A stretch of DNA of 41,699 bases from assembly GCA_001430745.1 (NCBI GenBank), contig KQ482074.1, forward strand, positions 263,884-305,582, in the 5' to 3' direction. Made by a program: the position numbers and the translations under genes. The number at the start of each line of letters is the position of its first letter. Within the stretch, counting starts at the first letter, position 1. Source of the DNA: Auxenochlorella pyrenoidosa (Eukaryota; Chlorophyta; Trebouxiophyceae; Chlorellales; Chlorellaceae). Positions 10,700 to 21,810 of this stretch are shown here, piece after piece. Under the pieces are notes generated by a model that was given only the letters and a program-made list of their open reading frames with translations, was not told the DNA's origin and did no database searches.

Positions 10700-11134
10700 C
10701 GAGTGGTGTATTGCAGCGTTGTTCTGCCCGATTCTGCCCAGTTCAGAATTCATTAATGTTCAACAGACTGGAAAGACCCTCTCTGTGCCCTAGCCCAGGG
10801 TGGCAGGAAAGCTGCAGAGTTACAAGTGTACAGGTCAGGAGCTGGGTGTACATGGGTGGGCGCCCCCTGGCGCATTCGCAACACGATGGCAGGTGGCCAA
10901 GCAGTGGCAGCATGCATTGTTTGCACGGTTTGGTCCAAGCGTCGAGGGCGAGGGTTGCAGCCGACAGGTCTACAAGCAGGCGAGCTGCCCGGACAGCTCT
11001 TCAGACCCGGGGTCAAGGTCACCGACAGCAGCGTCCAGCGCAACAGAGCGCTGCCGCTTGGCGCTCTGCTGGCGGCGCGCTGCCGTGACGAGCTGGCACA
11101 CCACAGCTGGAGGGCGGACGGGCGGGACACCCCA
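10700..11134. other. Convergent 3' regions of IMPACT (+) and SLBP (-)
   Basis: No coding exon seen. The SLBP poly(A) signal lies here. No TGTAA was found on the + strand for the IMPACT gene. Confidence 0.5.
10820..10824 (-). terminator. TGTAA polyadenylation signal of SLBP
   Basis: TTACA on the + strand, i.e. TGTAA on the coding strand, about 310 bases after the SLBP stop codon. Confidence 0.45.
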
Positions 11135-13580
11135 TCACACTTGGATGTCCTCCTCATTCCAGGCCTCATCGGCCGCCGGGTTGTTGTACACCATGCGCTG
11201 GTACCGCCCGGCGCCCGCCTCCTCCTCGCCCACGAGCTGCCAGTCGGCCTCGTCGTCGCTGGCGCTGCAGGCGGTGGCCAGGAAGGGGGCTGGGGTGGTT
11301 GCACAAGCAGCGCATGCCAGGCAGCAGGCAGGCACGGCGCACGCAGCGGCGCTTGACCGGGAGATTCCAGCACAGGCGGCCACCAACCCCCTGCCATCCA
11401 AGAGGACTAGACAGGTGTGCACCCCTGCTGTGTACGCTGCCGCGGCCCGGGTATGCTTCAGGCATGGGCCTCCTAATGTTCTAGTTCTCCACCACCACCC
11501 ACCCTCCCCCTCACCCATAGTCCAGCTGCGGCTGCCCATAGCGCTTCTCAGACCAGCTTAGCTCTTTTGGCGGGGCTACCGGCGCCCCCGCCGGCGTAGC
11601 CCTGCCGCCGGACGCTGGCGCCACCAGCAGCTCTGCTGAGCGCCGCTGGTGCTTCGCCCCGGGGGCTGGCCCCCCTGACGGTTGTGCCGACTGCGCATCC
11701 AGGTGCAGGCAGTGCTGCTGCGCCTGCTGCTGCCCCTGCTGCGGCGGCTGGTTTTCGTTGCCGGCCTGCGTGCCGGGTGAGGAACACAAGCAGGCAGGCG
11801 GGCGACGCGAAAATGGCAGTTGGAAGCCAGCACTCCATGTCAGGAGGGCTGCGCCGCAGAGCTGCCCTGCCAGCCAGCATTGCTGCTGCTGCAGCCATGC
11901 ACTCTCTGTCCACTCTGCCCACCAAACCCATCCTCAGACCAGCAGGGAGCGTCATGTGGCAGCAAGAAGAAAGAGCCCTCCAACCCCCGCCACCACCCAC
12001 CGTTCACTCACCACCAGTGCCTCGTCGAAGGACCGCTTGCCCCTGCGCACCGCCGAGGGCAGCTTGAGCGGCAGCTGGCTGCCGCCCAGCCGAGCCGCCG
12101 CCGCGCCCCCGTTTTTTGGGCTTGCTGCGTCTGCGCAGACGAGGGGAGCAGAATGGGGGCGGGGCGCCAGCGCACATGGGCACGAGGGCAGCTAAAGAAG
12201 GGCTCGCTGCAGGTGTGTCCCCCCCTGCCCATGGCATCCTGTTCACCACCGGCATCCGTTCCCGCAACAGCCACCATGAAACAGAGAGCAGCAAGCCGCT
12301 TCCAGAAGTGCACAGCCCCTCGCCTGCATGGCTGATGTGCTCAAAGCTGTCGGGCTGGTCGGCGGCAGGCAGGGGCGGGTTGGCGGAGGGGCCCAGGTCA
12401 GAGACCACCGGCAGCAGCGCCGGCTCACCCTCCTCCTGCAGCGGGCAGGAGGGGAAGGGAGCAGCCAGGTGGGTGTGGTGCCTGCCAGCGCGTACCGCGC
12501 AGGCCGGGTGGAGGCACTGCCTGCACGCTCTGCTGGGCGCAACCGGGCGCGTGCCGAGCATGCGCTCTGCCCGCCCCTGCAGGCCCGCCCTTCCTCCAGG
12601 CACGGCCGCGTTGCCAGCGCTTGGTCGGGGCGCTGCGGCACGCACTGGGTGCCGCGCCGCGCTGGCACAGGTCGCCCCAGGGGTGCTCTGCCCACCTTTC
12701 CCGGGGGGTCCCAGGCGTGCAGCATGCGCCGCCACTTCTTCACCTGCCCCTCAAAGGCTCGCTTGCTGCAGACCTGCAGGCAGGCGGGCAGGCAGGCAGG
12801 CGGGTGGGCAGGCAGGCTAGAAGGTTGCACGGTGCGGATGGAGCGGGCTTCCCAGCGCCGCCATGCGCGCAAGATGTGCTAGACGGACGGACATGTCGGG
12901 CTGCGCTCGCGCCCCGTGCAGCATCTGGCCCTGCACAGCCGACCCACCTGCCCACCCAACCCCCGCCAGCCGGTGCAGCGCAGCGGGCAAGGCAACTGAC
13001 TTGGGAGCTTGCGTCAGCTTGCCTCACCTGGTAGACGTCCGGCGTGCTGGGGTCTTTCTTCCGGTTGCGTTTCTCCCTGCAGGCAAAGGGGGAGGGAGGG
13101 AGGCAGGTAGGCGGGCAGCAGGGGGTGGCTCCCAGCCAGCCTGCCGGAGCGACATAGCAGCAGGCGCAGCGGAGGCCTCCCCAGCCATGCGACCCGGCAA
13201 CCAGGCTCAGCGCTTGTGACCGCCCTGGGCAGGCAGCAGCGCACGAGCGCCTGGCAGCGGGGGCAAGCGCAGGGTCTGGGCCCACGCACCGCGGCACCGC
13301 CTCGCGGTAACGCTGGTAGCCCAGCGTGTTCTTGCCCAGGTCAATCTGCTTCTGCCGTTGCGCCAGTCGGTGCTGATCTGTCTCGCGCTGCACCTCGCCC
13401 TGAGGCCGGCTCGAGGCTGGAGCAAGGGAGACGGTCATTGGGCAGCAGGTGTTGAAGGCAGCACGCGGGGACGGCGGTGTCCAGCCAGCCGGAGGCGGGC
13501 ATCTCCCTCGGTGCCCAGCGGGACTCACGTGCTGCTTCCTCTACCACAAAGTCAGCGGTGACGTCCCGCACGCCGCTCAT
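11135..13580 (-). CDS. SLBP: Histone mRNA stem-loop binding protein
   Basis: Eight exons: 13580-13529, 13416-13290, 13076-13028, 12773-12696, 12435-12324, 12130-12012, 11765-11515, 11264-11135, giving 305 residues. The RNA-binding domain (about 29-100) is unmistakable: RETDQHRLAQRQKQIDLGKN, then TLGYQRYREAVPR, then STPDVYQ, then EGQVKKWRRMLHAWDPPG. These match metazoan and algal SLBPs (ETD..L..RQKQIDYGKNT..Y..Y, TP..Y, R.W...LH.WDPP). SLBP binds the 3' stem-loop of replication-dependent histone mRNAs and supports their 3' processing and translation. The C-terminal 200 residues are low complexity (Gly, Ala, Pro, Gln) with an acidic end (ASDDEADWQ ... EEDIQV) and are probably disordered. Intron 5 uses a GC donor (CAG|GCGAGG) and its phase requires that site. 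The N-terminal arm before the domain is short. Confidence 0.92.
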
Positions 13581-14190
13581 GTTTGCGCTGCAGCTGCTGC
13601 TGGCTGGTCGCTGGCCCTTCAAAGTTGGAACGGGCGCAATCCGCTTGTTGGCGATCGCGACTGCTGCAGTGGCTGTTGTAGCTACAGTTGGCTCTAAATA
13701 CCGGGGAGCTGCCAAGCAAGGGTTCGTTTGGAAGCGCAGGGGCGCAGAGGGCGTGCCAGTCGCCTGAGAAACAAACGCAGAGAAAGTGAGCACTGTAGGC
13801 GCTGCACAGCTGATGGCGCAGCAGGGTTCAAACCCAGCGTGCGGGCGCCGTGAGCGCTGTCGGCAACCTGCTGCTCACCATGTAGCCAAGTGGAAGCCTG
13901 GCTTGCACCATTCCATTTTGACTTCAGAGGAGCAGCTGAGAGAGAAGGTCAGCAATGTCAGTGGCCACCGCACCCTGCACTCCGCGCTGCTGATGCGCAG
14001 CCATCCTGCTGCCGCTTACAAAGAACAACAGTAAACCATGGTACGGAGAGCGACGCGTCAGCATTCACCACTTGTGAAGGGGCATAAAAATATATAGGAT
14101 TTGAGTACAAAGCAAGGTTTCACCATGCAGTCAGACCGCGGTCGTCTGTTTTGAGTTTTGCACGTTTCATTCTTCTGTGGATTTCCAACG
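13581..14190. other. SLBP promoter region and 3' UTR of the U-box gene
   Basis: Both neighbours are on the - strand. An AT-rich patch (14087-14100, ataaaaatatatag) lies between them, near the U-box poly(A) signal. No exon was recognised. Confidence 0.5.
14016..14020 (-). terminator. TGTAA polyadenylation signal of the U-box gene
   Basis: TTACA on the + strand, about 170 bases downstream of the U-box stop codon on the - strand. Confidence 0.5.
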
Positions 14191-17045
14191 CTACGCCGGA
14201 ACATGCGGCAGCAGCGCCAGCAGCGGCAGCGCCCGCAGCACACGCGATGCGGCATGCTCTGGTGGCAGTGCCGCCACCAGAACCATGCACGGCGCCAGCA
14301 GCGCCGGCTGGCGCAGCCATCTGGGGAGCAGCAACAGCCCGCCGCCGCCTCCGCTGCTGCAGCCGTCATCCAGGGAAGCCGCGCTGGAGCGGCGCCGGCC
14401 GCCGCCGCCCATGCCGCCCCGGCCCTGCCGTCGCCACCGCTCCAAGTCGGCCAGCATCCGTTCCGTATCGCTCTGCCGCCGCTGCACGCTGTCGGTCAGC
14501 ACGTGCACATACCTGAGGGCGCGTGGCAGCAGGGCGCAGGGCACAGCGGCCGTGGGCGCGCGGCGGTGCAAGTGCTTCGCCGCTGCTGTGGACAAGGCTG
14601 GGCCGCCTCGGCAAGTGTGGCAGGAGCTGCGAGGCGTATGCATGCAGTGCTCTGTGCGAATCCATGCTTGAGAGCACGCCGGCTGAGGCGCAGCGGCACT
14701 GCACGCAGGCGCGCCGCTCGAGGAAGCAGCGCCCCCACCTGAGCAGCAGCCGCTTCTCCTGCGCGCTTGCCGGCCCGCCGGGAATGAGCGCATCCTCGGC
14801 GCCGCCTGCCGCCGAGGGCAGCGTGCGGAACAGCAGCTGCTCGCACAGCCTGCACCGGGGGGCGGGCAGGTCGGGGCGGGGGGCGGTCAGGCGCGCCCGC
14901 GCAGCACTTGCTGCGGGGGCCCCCGGTCTCAGCACAGCAGCCCGTGCCCCTGCCCCTTGCCCCAGCCCGCCGGCCGCGCTGGCCACGCCAGGCTCACCGC
15001 AGCACAAAGGCGTCCCCCAGCTGCGCGTGCTGCGCCAGCTCCACCAGCTGGTCCCAGCCCAGCGCCCCCGGCCGCCCCTCAAACAGCGCCACCAGCTTGG
15101 AGAAGACGTACTCGTCGGCAGCAGAGGCGTCTGACCCGTCTGTCCAGCAGCTGCGGGGGCCAGGGAGCGGCGGGCAGGGGGCGGATTGGCACGCATGGCC
15201 GCAGGCGCGTGCCAGCAGGGCCGGGCATGCCAGCGCGCTGCAACGGAAGTCCCAGTGCGAAGAGGCCAGGGGCAAACGTGCAGGGGGGGCGGACCTGAGG
15301 CAGCGCCGCAGCAGCTCGGCCTGCTGCACCCTGTCGGCGTCCCCCAGCAGCAGCGAGCCGTAGATGGCGGCCGCCTTGTCCCGGTAGCCCGCCTGGAACA
15401 GCCCCTGCGCAAACATCTGCAGCGCCAGCCTGCAGGGGCGGGCGGCGGGTGCGGGTGCAACTCACACTGCGCACGCGCCCTTGGCCCGGCCAGGGTCAAG
15501 TGTCATGCACACAGCGATGCGCGTGCGGCCAGTGCCGGCCGAGCCCGCGCTCCTGGGCGGCAGCCTGCCACCCAGGTCTGGGCGTCAGGCGAATCTGGCT
15601 GCCAGGAGCATGGGCTTGCCTGTCAAATGCGTTGCTGGTGTGCGACAGCACATACTCCACCGTGTCGCTCGACAGCCCCTTCAGGAGGGCAAGGCAGAGG
15701 TCGGGGGGCGTGGCATGAGCCGACGACATTACCGAGTAAGCAGCGCTCGGCGAGGCTGGAGCCCAGCCCACCAGGCAGCAGTGCGAGGTGTGTGGGGCAG
15801 GGCTGCACAGTTCGGCTGCGGCGCTGCTCAAGCGCTGCCAGCCGAGCAGCCGTGCCAGCCCGGTAGGCCCGGGCACCCAGCGGGGGGGACGCGGCCGTGC
15901 GCTCCACAAGCGTCAGCAGCGCTGCACAGCGCTTGCCTCTCCAGCAAGTGCAGATCCGGGTGCTGCCTCGGCTGCTGCTCTTTGGCAGCCCCCCCGGGTG
16001 CAGCCGCACCTGCACCCGCATGCCGGTGTCTGCCACCAGCTCCACTGCGCGGCGCAGGTAGCGCATCGGCTCGGGCGCGCCGCCGCAGATGCGCTGGACG
16101 CAGGCCTTGGCCACGCCCTCGCGGTACTCCAGGGCGCGCGAGCGCAGCACGTAGACAGGTGTGAGGGAGCTGCGGGAACGGGAGGAGGAAAGGGCGGGTT
16201 GACGCTGGCCAGCAATGCGGGCTGGGCTGGGCTGCGCCGAGCAGCGTTGCCTGCCCGGGCAGCAGGCTGCCACGCGGCGAGCCTGGCGGCGCTCTGCAGC
16301 CCCCCAGGGCCGGCCGTGCTGCCGCTCGCAAGGCACGCCCTGCCTGGCCTGTCGCCGCAGCACTGCCGCACGCGCAGCAGCAGTGGAGTGCCCCTCACTT
16401 GTTCAGCAGCGGCTGCCGGGTCAGGGGGTCGGTGGTGCTGTGCTCCAGGTGCGCCTGGATGGCTGACCGCTCGTACACCTGGGGGGCGTGCCAGCAGGTG
16501 GGAGGAGAGCAGAGAGTCAAGCATGCAGCCCGTGTTGCAAGGCGCCCCCACCCCCGCCCATGCACGCCCCTTGCGGCAGCGCGTCGTGGCGGACGGCACT
16601 GTGGAGTGACGCTCTTACATGCCCGGCAGTGGTAAGCACTGGGTCGATGAAGGGCGACAGCGTCAGCGGGCACACCTGCAGCACAGGCAGGCGCGACGTG
16701 AGCTGCCTGGTGGACGGCCTCCAGGGGCCCGCCCAGGCGCTGTGGGGCAAGCTGGTCCAGGGGCTGAAGTCGCGGCGCCGTCACAACCTGCCACACCCAG
16801 CACCTCACAACCTGGCCTCGACCTTAGCAGGGGCCGCAGGCTCAATGGCGGCAGGGCCGCCGGCAGCAGCGGCAGCAGCAGCGGCAGCAGCAGCAGCCCA
16901 CCAGCTCCGGCGGCGAATTGAATAGGTAGTCCTCTTCCAGCTCTAATGCCTTGCTCAGGCCCTGGCCCGGGCTTGTGCGCGGGCTCGTTGGAGTGCCGAA
17001 TGCGGCCCTGGAGGGCGTGCGTGAGCTGGGAGGCGGGCTAGCCAT
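14191..17045 (-). CDS. U-box domain protein, putative E3 ubiquitin ligase
   Basis: Nine exons: 17045-16902, 16675-16619, 16478-16399, 16169-15937, 15755-15620, 15429-15295, 15150-14998, 14849-14739, 14512-14191, giving 456 residues. The ATG at 17045 is the first in frame. Residues about 46-115 form a U-box: ELVCPLTLSPFIDPVLTTAG, then VYERSAIQAHLE, then TTDPLTRQPLL, then LTPVYVLRSRALEY. It follows the family's P..CP(I/L)T...DPV....GH.YER..I..HL pattern. U-box proteins recruit ubiquitin-charged E2 enzymes. The middle part is helical with TPR-like runs (MFAQGLFQAGYRDKAAAIYG; DEYVFSKLVALFEGRPG). The C-terminus has a Gly-rich linker and a hydrophobic Leu/Ala-rich tail, possibly a membrane anchor. 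Introns 4 and 5 use AG|GCAAGC donors. The exon 4 end at 15937 is the least certain junction. Substrates cannot be inferred. Confidence 0.76.
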
Positions 17046-18280
17046 GCTGCGCCGCCTCAGAGTGTGCTCAAAGAATGCCGAGTGCAAGGGTGCCAGCCCC
17101 AAAGGGTCCAACAATTTGGCGCCCCCCTCAGCAGGGGCAGCGGCAGGCAGGAACGGTCGGGCAGGTCATGTCCCTGTTACCAGACCTGCAGAGTTGGTGC
17201 TGAAGATGTCAGCTAGCGTCTGCACCTTTGGTGGTGGCTGTCGTTGGCTTGCAGCGTGCATTGCTCTTCAAGGCTGGCGGCGCATGGACGACCGCACCTG
17301 CTGCCTCCGCCAACCAGTTTGAGCCCAGCTCTGGTGCCCAATCCCACTATCATTGATTTGGGATTGCCCGACGCAGATCAGCCAGACACATTCTGTCGCA
17401 AGGGCTACAGCCGCTCGTTGTGCGACATGCATGTGCCCTGCCCTCTCTGCTGCTGCTATGCTCGACAGGTGCCTCGCCGAGGTGCATCGTAGTGCAGCAC
17501 CGCACCCAAGCCGATGAATGGCCAGCTTCATCACCTGGCAGGGCATTACCACCATCATCTGCCACGGGGCCGACAAGCGCGAGGCAATGTGTGCCAACAA
17601 GTGCGCCTGCCATGGCTGAGGCGGCGAGCGGCGGCGGACAGCGGCGGCGTCGGCCACGACCCATCGCCGAGACGATGAACTTGGACCTACTTCGGGTCAT
17701 AATTTTATCTCCCGATGCACCAGCAGGGAGCGGAGCCCCGAGCAGCAAGCAGTACGATTCTCAATTCAGACTTGGAACCGCTGCAGCTGCTTTGGGGCCG
17801 GGTGCCTAGCTGTGCAAGTGTTCCATGGTAGCCCCACCACAAATTCCACGGCACCTTGCAGCCAGGCGAGCCGGACACCCCGGAACCGCTGCTGCTGCCA
17901 GCTTCTAGATAGTAGTACTACTGCCGGTTTACTGCAATGTACTGACAGCTTCTAGCTGCTTATTACAATAGATGAGGACGACTGCCTTTGAGAAACACAG
18001 AGCTGACCTGAACATCATTCATAGGGTGTGGAGCTGCGGTATCTGGCTTGAAACCCTTGTGCTAGCTACGGCTGCTCGGGTGACGTCAGGCGCGGCAGCT
18101 GCGCTGTGCTCACTGCTGCCCTGGGCATAGCCATGTGCATCACTGACCCTCCCTGCTAACCGCGCCCTCAGGTCCCACTTCTTCGGTTACTCGGTCAGTT
18201 CAGCACCAGTCGAACAGCAGAGCCAAGCAGTCGCGCCCCTCCGCCGGGCAGCTGCTCCCCGAGCAGCCGTGCTGCGCCCG
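17046..18280. other. U-box promoter region and 3' UTR of the coiled-coil gene
   Basis: No exon was recognised in 1.2 kb. The part at 17880-18000 is less GC-rich and has a 12-base perfect palindrome (17911-17922) and two copies of CAGCTTCTAG (17899-17908 and 17945-17954). An Arg/Ala-rich + frame at 17610-17809 has no similarity I recognise. Confidence 0.45.
17963..17967 (-). terminator. TGTAA polyadenylation signal of the coiled-coil gene
   Basis: TTACA on the + strand, about 315 bases after the stop codon at 18281 on the - strand. Confidence 0.45.
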
Positions 18281-21200
18281 TCAGGGTGACCGGAAGGCGC
18301 GGATGGTGCCGCCAGCGGCAGCTGCCTCCGCCTCGCGCAGCAGCTTGGCATTCAGCTTGCGCTCTGTGTCGCTCATGGACGACGCGGTGCGCCGCGCCTG
18401 CGAGGAGGGGCGGTGCGGCGGTATTAGCGCTGTTGCCACTATAGCTAGCCCCTTGCCAGCACACACTGCGCATGCACGTACAGCTGGCCGTGGCCCCTCA
18501 CACATCGCTGCCCTCCCGCGCATGCGCTCCCACCCTGAACCCCCACCCCAAGCACACCTGGTTGTCCTCGATCTGTGCGTCAAGTTCGGCCTTGAAGGTG
18601 TGCATCTTTGCCAGCTCGGCAGCCTTGGCCTCCACCCCCGTCTTCTTACATACCTGCTGGAGGGGGGGGATGGGGGCGGGTGGGGCGCCAGCAGGGGCAT
18701 GCGTAGTGCGCATGGCATGCCGAGGCTTAGGCCTAAAGCAGTTGCAAGGCAGCATAGAGGAGGGCGCTGTGCGTGGCAATGGTGTGCAGGCAGATGAGCC
18801 ACCGGGCAGGCTCCTGAAAGAGCTGCAACTTGATTGAGCGCCGCTCTGCCAGACCCCTGCCCTGTGGCTTTCAATCCTGCCCCCTGCTGGCCCCACCCTG
18901 GCCCCTGGCCCCTGGCGCACCTCCAGGTCTGCCATCAGCGCCACAAGCTCCTCCCGCTTGGCCTTGAGCGCCGCCAGCTTCGCCGCCTCCTTCTCCCCAA
19001 GCTGCCCGCCGATGTCGGCACGGAATTTGGCGGCAGCTGCGCGCTGCGCCGCCTTGCGCCGCTCCTCCTCTGCCACCAGCGCGGCCTGCTTCTCCCTGTG
19101 TGGCGGGAAAGATGTGGGTTGCAGGCAGGCCGCAAGCCGGTCATTCCTGGGCACATCAGCACAGCAGATGGCGGCTCCTGCGTTGTGCCAAGGCCAATTC
19201 TCCGCCGAGCCCTGCACGGTCGTCCCAACAGGCCTCTGGCTCACGACAAGCACTCCTTACTGGAACTGCTTCTCGATGATCTCCTCAGCCACCCAGCGCT
19301 TGAAGGGCGGGCGCTGCTTTGCATCCTCGGCTTGGCGGTTCTGCAGCATCAGATGCAAGGGACGGTGCCGGGCTTCTGCAACCAGGCTGTTAGGCGGCGT
19401 GGCGGCAGAAAAATGCAACAAGCGCGAAACCTTGGCATGGCCTGCAGCAGAGCCGTGTGCAGGCGGGCAAGGTGCACTCACCTGCACAGCCTTGACCTTC
19501 TCCAGCAGCTGCTGCCGCTCGCGCTCCTGCTTGTCTAGCTGCGCCGCTTGCTGCTGCATGTACACAATGTCCTGCTGCCGCTCCACCTCTGCCTGCTCCT
19601 CCCGTATCTGCGTGACAGCAAGGCAGGTGGTAGGCCCGGGCAGTGAGCAGGCAGGGAAACAGAGCGGGTGGGCACTGCTGCACACTCGGTCACCAGGAAA
19701 GGACGGCCGCGCGCCTGGCCTGATCCAGGCAGCTGCACATCTGCATGCTCAACACTGAGCTGGATCTGTTAACAGATCCAGCAAGCCAGCGAGCGAGCGA
19801 GCGTATTACTGACTGCCCTGTGGGCCCAGAGGCCCCCTTGCCTTCTTGTTGATCTCGTTGCTGAGCAGGAAGGCTTTCAGGTCCTCCTTGGCCTTGGCCT
19901 TGGCCGCAGCCTCTGCCTGCAGAGGTCCAGCGGATGTTGGGCCTTGCAAGCTGGTCTTCTGGTGCCATCTGCGCTGCCCGCCATCGATGAAACACACTCT
20001 ACATGCTGCTATCACACCTTTCCACACCCAGCGTCAGCCTGGCCTGCGTGCGTCAACTTTGCCAGCCCGCTGCCCTGGCCTGAGTAATGCTCATTTGGAT
20101 GACTCCCTCGCACACCCTGGTGGCGCCGCATCCCTTTGCCAGCCCCCCCTGCCCACCTCCATCTGCTTCTTCACATCCAGCGCCACGCGAGCGCTGAGCT
20201 CGGCGTCGCCGCGCCTGCGCAGCTCCGCCGCCACCAGCTTCCGGTTGGCCTGCTCCCCAAGCTGCACCTCGCGCTCGCCGCGCAGCTTGGCCACCTCGGC
20301 GGCGCGCCGCGCCTGGCGCTCCCGCTCGTCCTGCAGCAGCGCAGGCGGGAGCGCAGGCTGGGTGGCAGGGCCACATGCTGGGTGGCACGCTGGGTTGCAG
20401 CACACGCAAGCAGGCTAGGGTGAGGCACCACGGTCAGTGTTGCACTCTCCTGCCCCTGCCCACCTCCCTCCCAAGTTTGAGGGGCAGCCACTCGCCTTCT
20501 CCCACTGCTGCACCTCGGCAACCACTTCCTTCAGGTCCTCCTTCTTCTTCTCCCGCTCAGCCTTCCTGCAGGGCCCAGGCCACATGCACTGGCACCAAGT
20601 CAGGGCATGCGAGGGCCCCACCCAGGCAGAAGCCGATGCAGGCGCAGCGGCCACTGCCCCGGCAGGTGTGTATCAGCAGGGCGCACCAGGTGCGTGCAAC
20701 AGCAAGCATGCCGTCATGAGCCCCACCCCTGCCAGCGGGCACGCACTTGCGCTGCAGCGCCTCGGCCGTGGCTGCCTCCAGGGCGGCAGCGGCCGCCTTC
20801 TTGGTGGCTCGCTCCTGGGCGGCGCGGCGCGCCTCGTCCTCCCTGGCCATGAAGGCCATGTACTGCGAGATGCGGGCCCAGCCGTTCTGCGAGAAGGCGG
20901 CCTTTTTGGCGGCCAGCCGCTCGGCCTTGCCGCTGGTGCCGCGGCGTCCCGCCAGCCGGTTGCGGATCGCGTCCTCCAGTGCGGAAATCTCCTGCTCCTG
21001 CAGTTTTGGGTGCGTGCCCGCAAGGGCATGCCGCAACTCTGTGCGGGGCGCAGCAGCATGCAGGCTGGCCAGGCGGGTGCTGCAGCAGCCGCACGGCCGC
21101 TGCTCTCCTGCCACCTGGCCCGGTCGCGTGCGCACCTCTGCGCCGCCGCCAGCGTTCAAAAAGCGCTCCACCTCCTCCCCGATGATCTGCCGAGCTGTCT

Positions 21201-21421
21201 CGCTGGTGGCATCCTGCAGGAGCAGGTCGAGGCGCGGTCAGCATTGCAGCCCTCCGCGGGCGGTGGGCACGCTCGAGGGTGGCGGCAGCGGCGCGCACCT
21301 TGAAGTTGGCCTGCAGCTTGCGGATGATAGACTCTGTAGCCCGCTCCATGACGCCAACCCGTCCCTCTGCAGCGTCAGGTTGGTCGCGGGCGAAGGTCAG
21401 ACACTGTCGAATTGTGGACAT
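18281..21421 (-). CDS. Coiled-coil protein, trichohyalin-plectin-homology (ciliary MNS1/CFAP) type
   Basis: Eleven exons: 21421-21299, 21213-21136, 20997-20747, 20565-20496, 20330-20157, 19916-19842, 19607-19482, 19340-19261, 19095-18921, 18653-18558, 18397-18281, giving 454 residues with all phases fitting. The first in-frame ATG is at 21421. After about 70 residues the protein is nearly continuous charged helix rich in Glu, Lys, Arg, Ala and Gln: DERERQARRAAEVAKLRGER, AEVERQQDIVYMQQQAAQL, WVAEEIIEKQFQEKQAALVA. It ends MSDTERKLNAKLLREAE. The composition and the closing D.QIEDN and ERKLNAKLL elements resemble TPH-domain proteins such as MNS1/FAP127, CFAP45 and CFAP53, which lie inside axonemal doublets. 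The assignment is by pattern only; another coiled-coil family is possible. Two introns use GC donors (AAG|GCGAGT and AAG|GCAAGG). Confidence 0.72.
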
Positions 21422-21810
21422 GTGCCCGGACAAGGGCCCTGTCGACAGAATTCAGCCGTCAATTTCCACCTTTCACGCGGCCAATGGCGGTGGGCACTCG
21501 CCGAGAGCCAGCAGCGCGAGGCCCAAACACAACGACCTTGGTCGGCGCTACCGGCGCAGACTCTACGCTTCCAAGCTTCGACGACACCGTGCCGTATTCG
21601 GCAGATTGGCTCGTTCATCGGCAGGCCAGGGTTCTGCACCCTCGCAGCACGCAGCACCTCCACCACCGTTGCCTCCAGCCGATCAAGGGGCTGTTTGAAA
21701 AACAGTGAGAGAGACTCTTAACATTTTGGCACTGCTGCCGGCACCCCAGCCTCGTGTGATCAGGGCTGTGGCCGCTTTCAGGCTCGCTCGCCGGGTAGCT
21801 GCTGGTGGCA
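21422..21810. promoter_or_regulatory. Divergent promoter region of coiled-coil and NPF-protein genes
   Basis: This 389-base gap lies between two divergently transcribed genes. A + frame starting with ATG near 21485 stays open to 21708 but ends without a usable donor, so it was not called. Confidence 0.4.

Noticed and set aside
13820..13850. GGGTTCAAACCC resembling a tRNA T-loop / B box
   Set aside because: The flanking bases do not form a five-pair T stem with a seven-base loop, and no anticodon or acceptor arm could be folded upstream.
17350..17809. Possible small gene in the U-box upstream region
   Set aside because: Frames on both strands are open but low complexity, without similarity or supporting splice structure.
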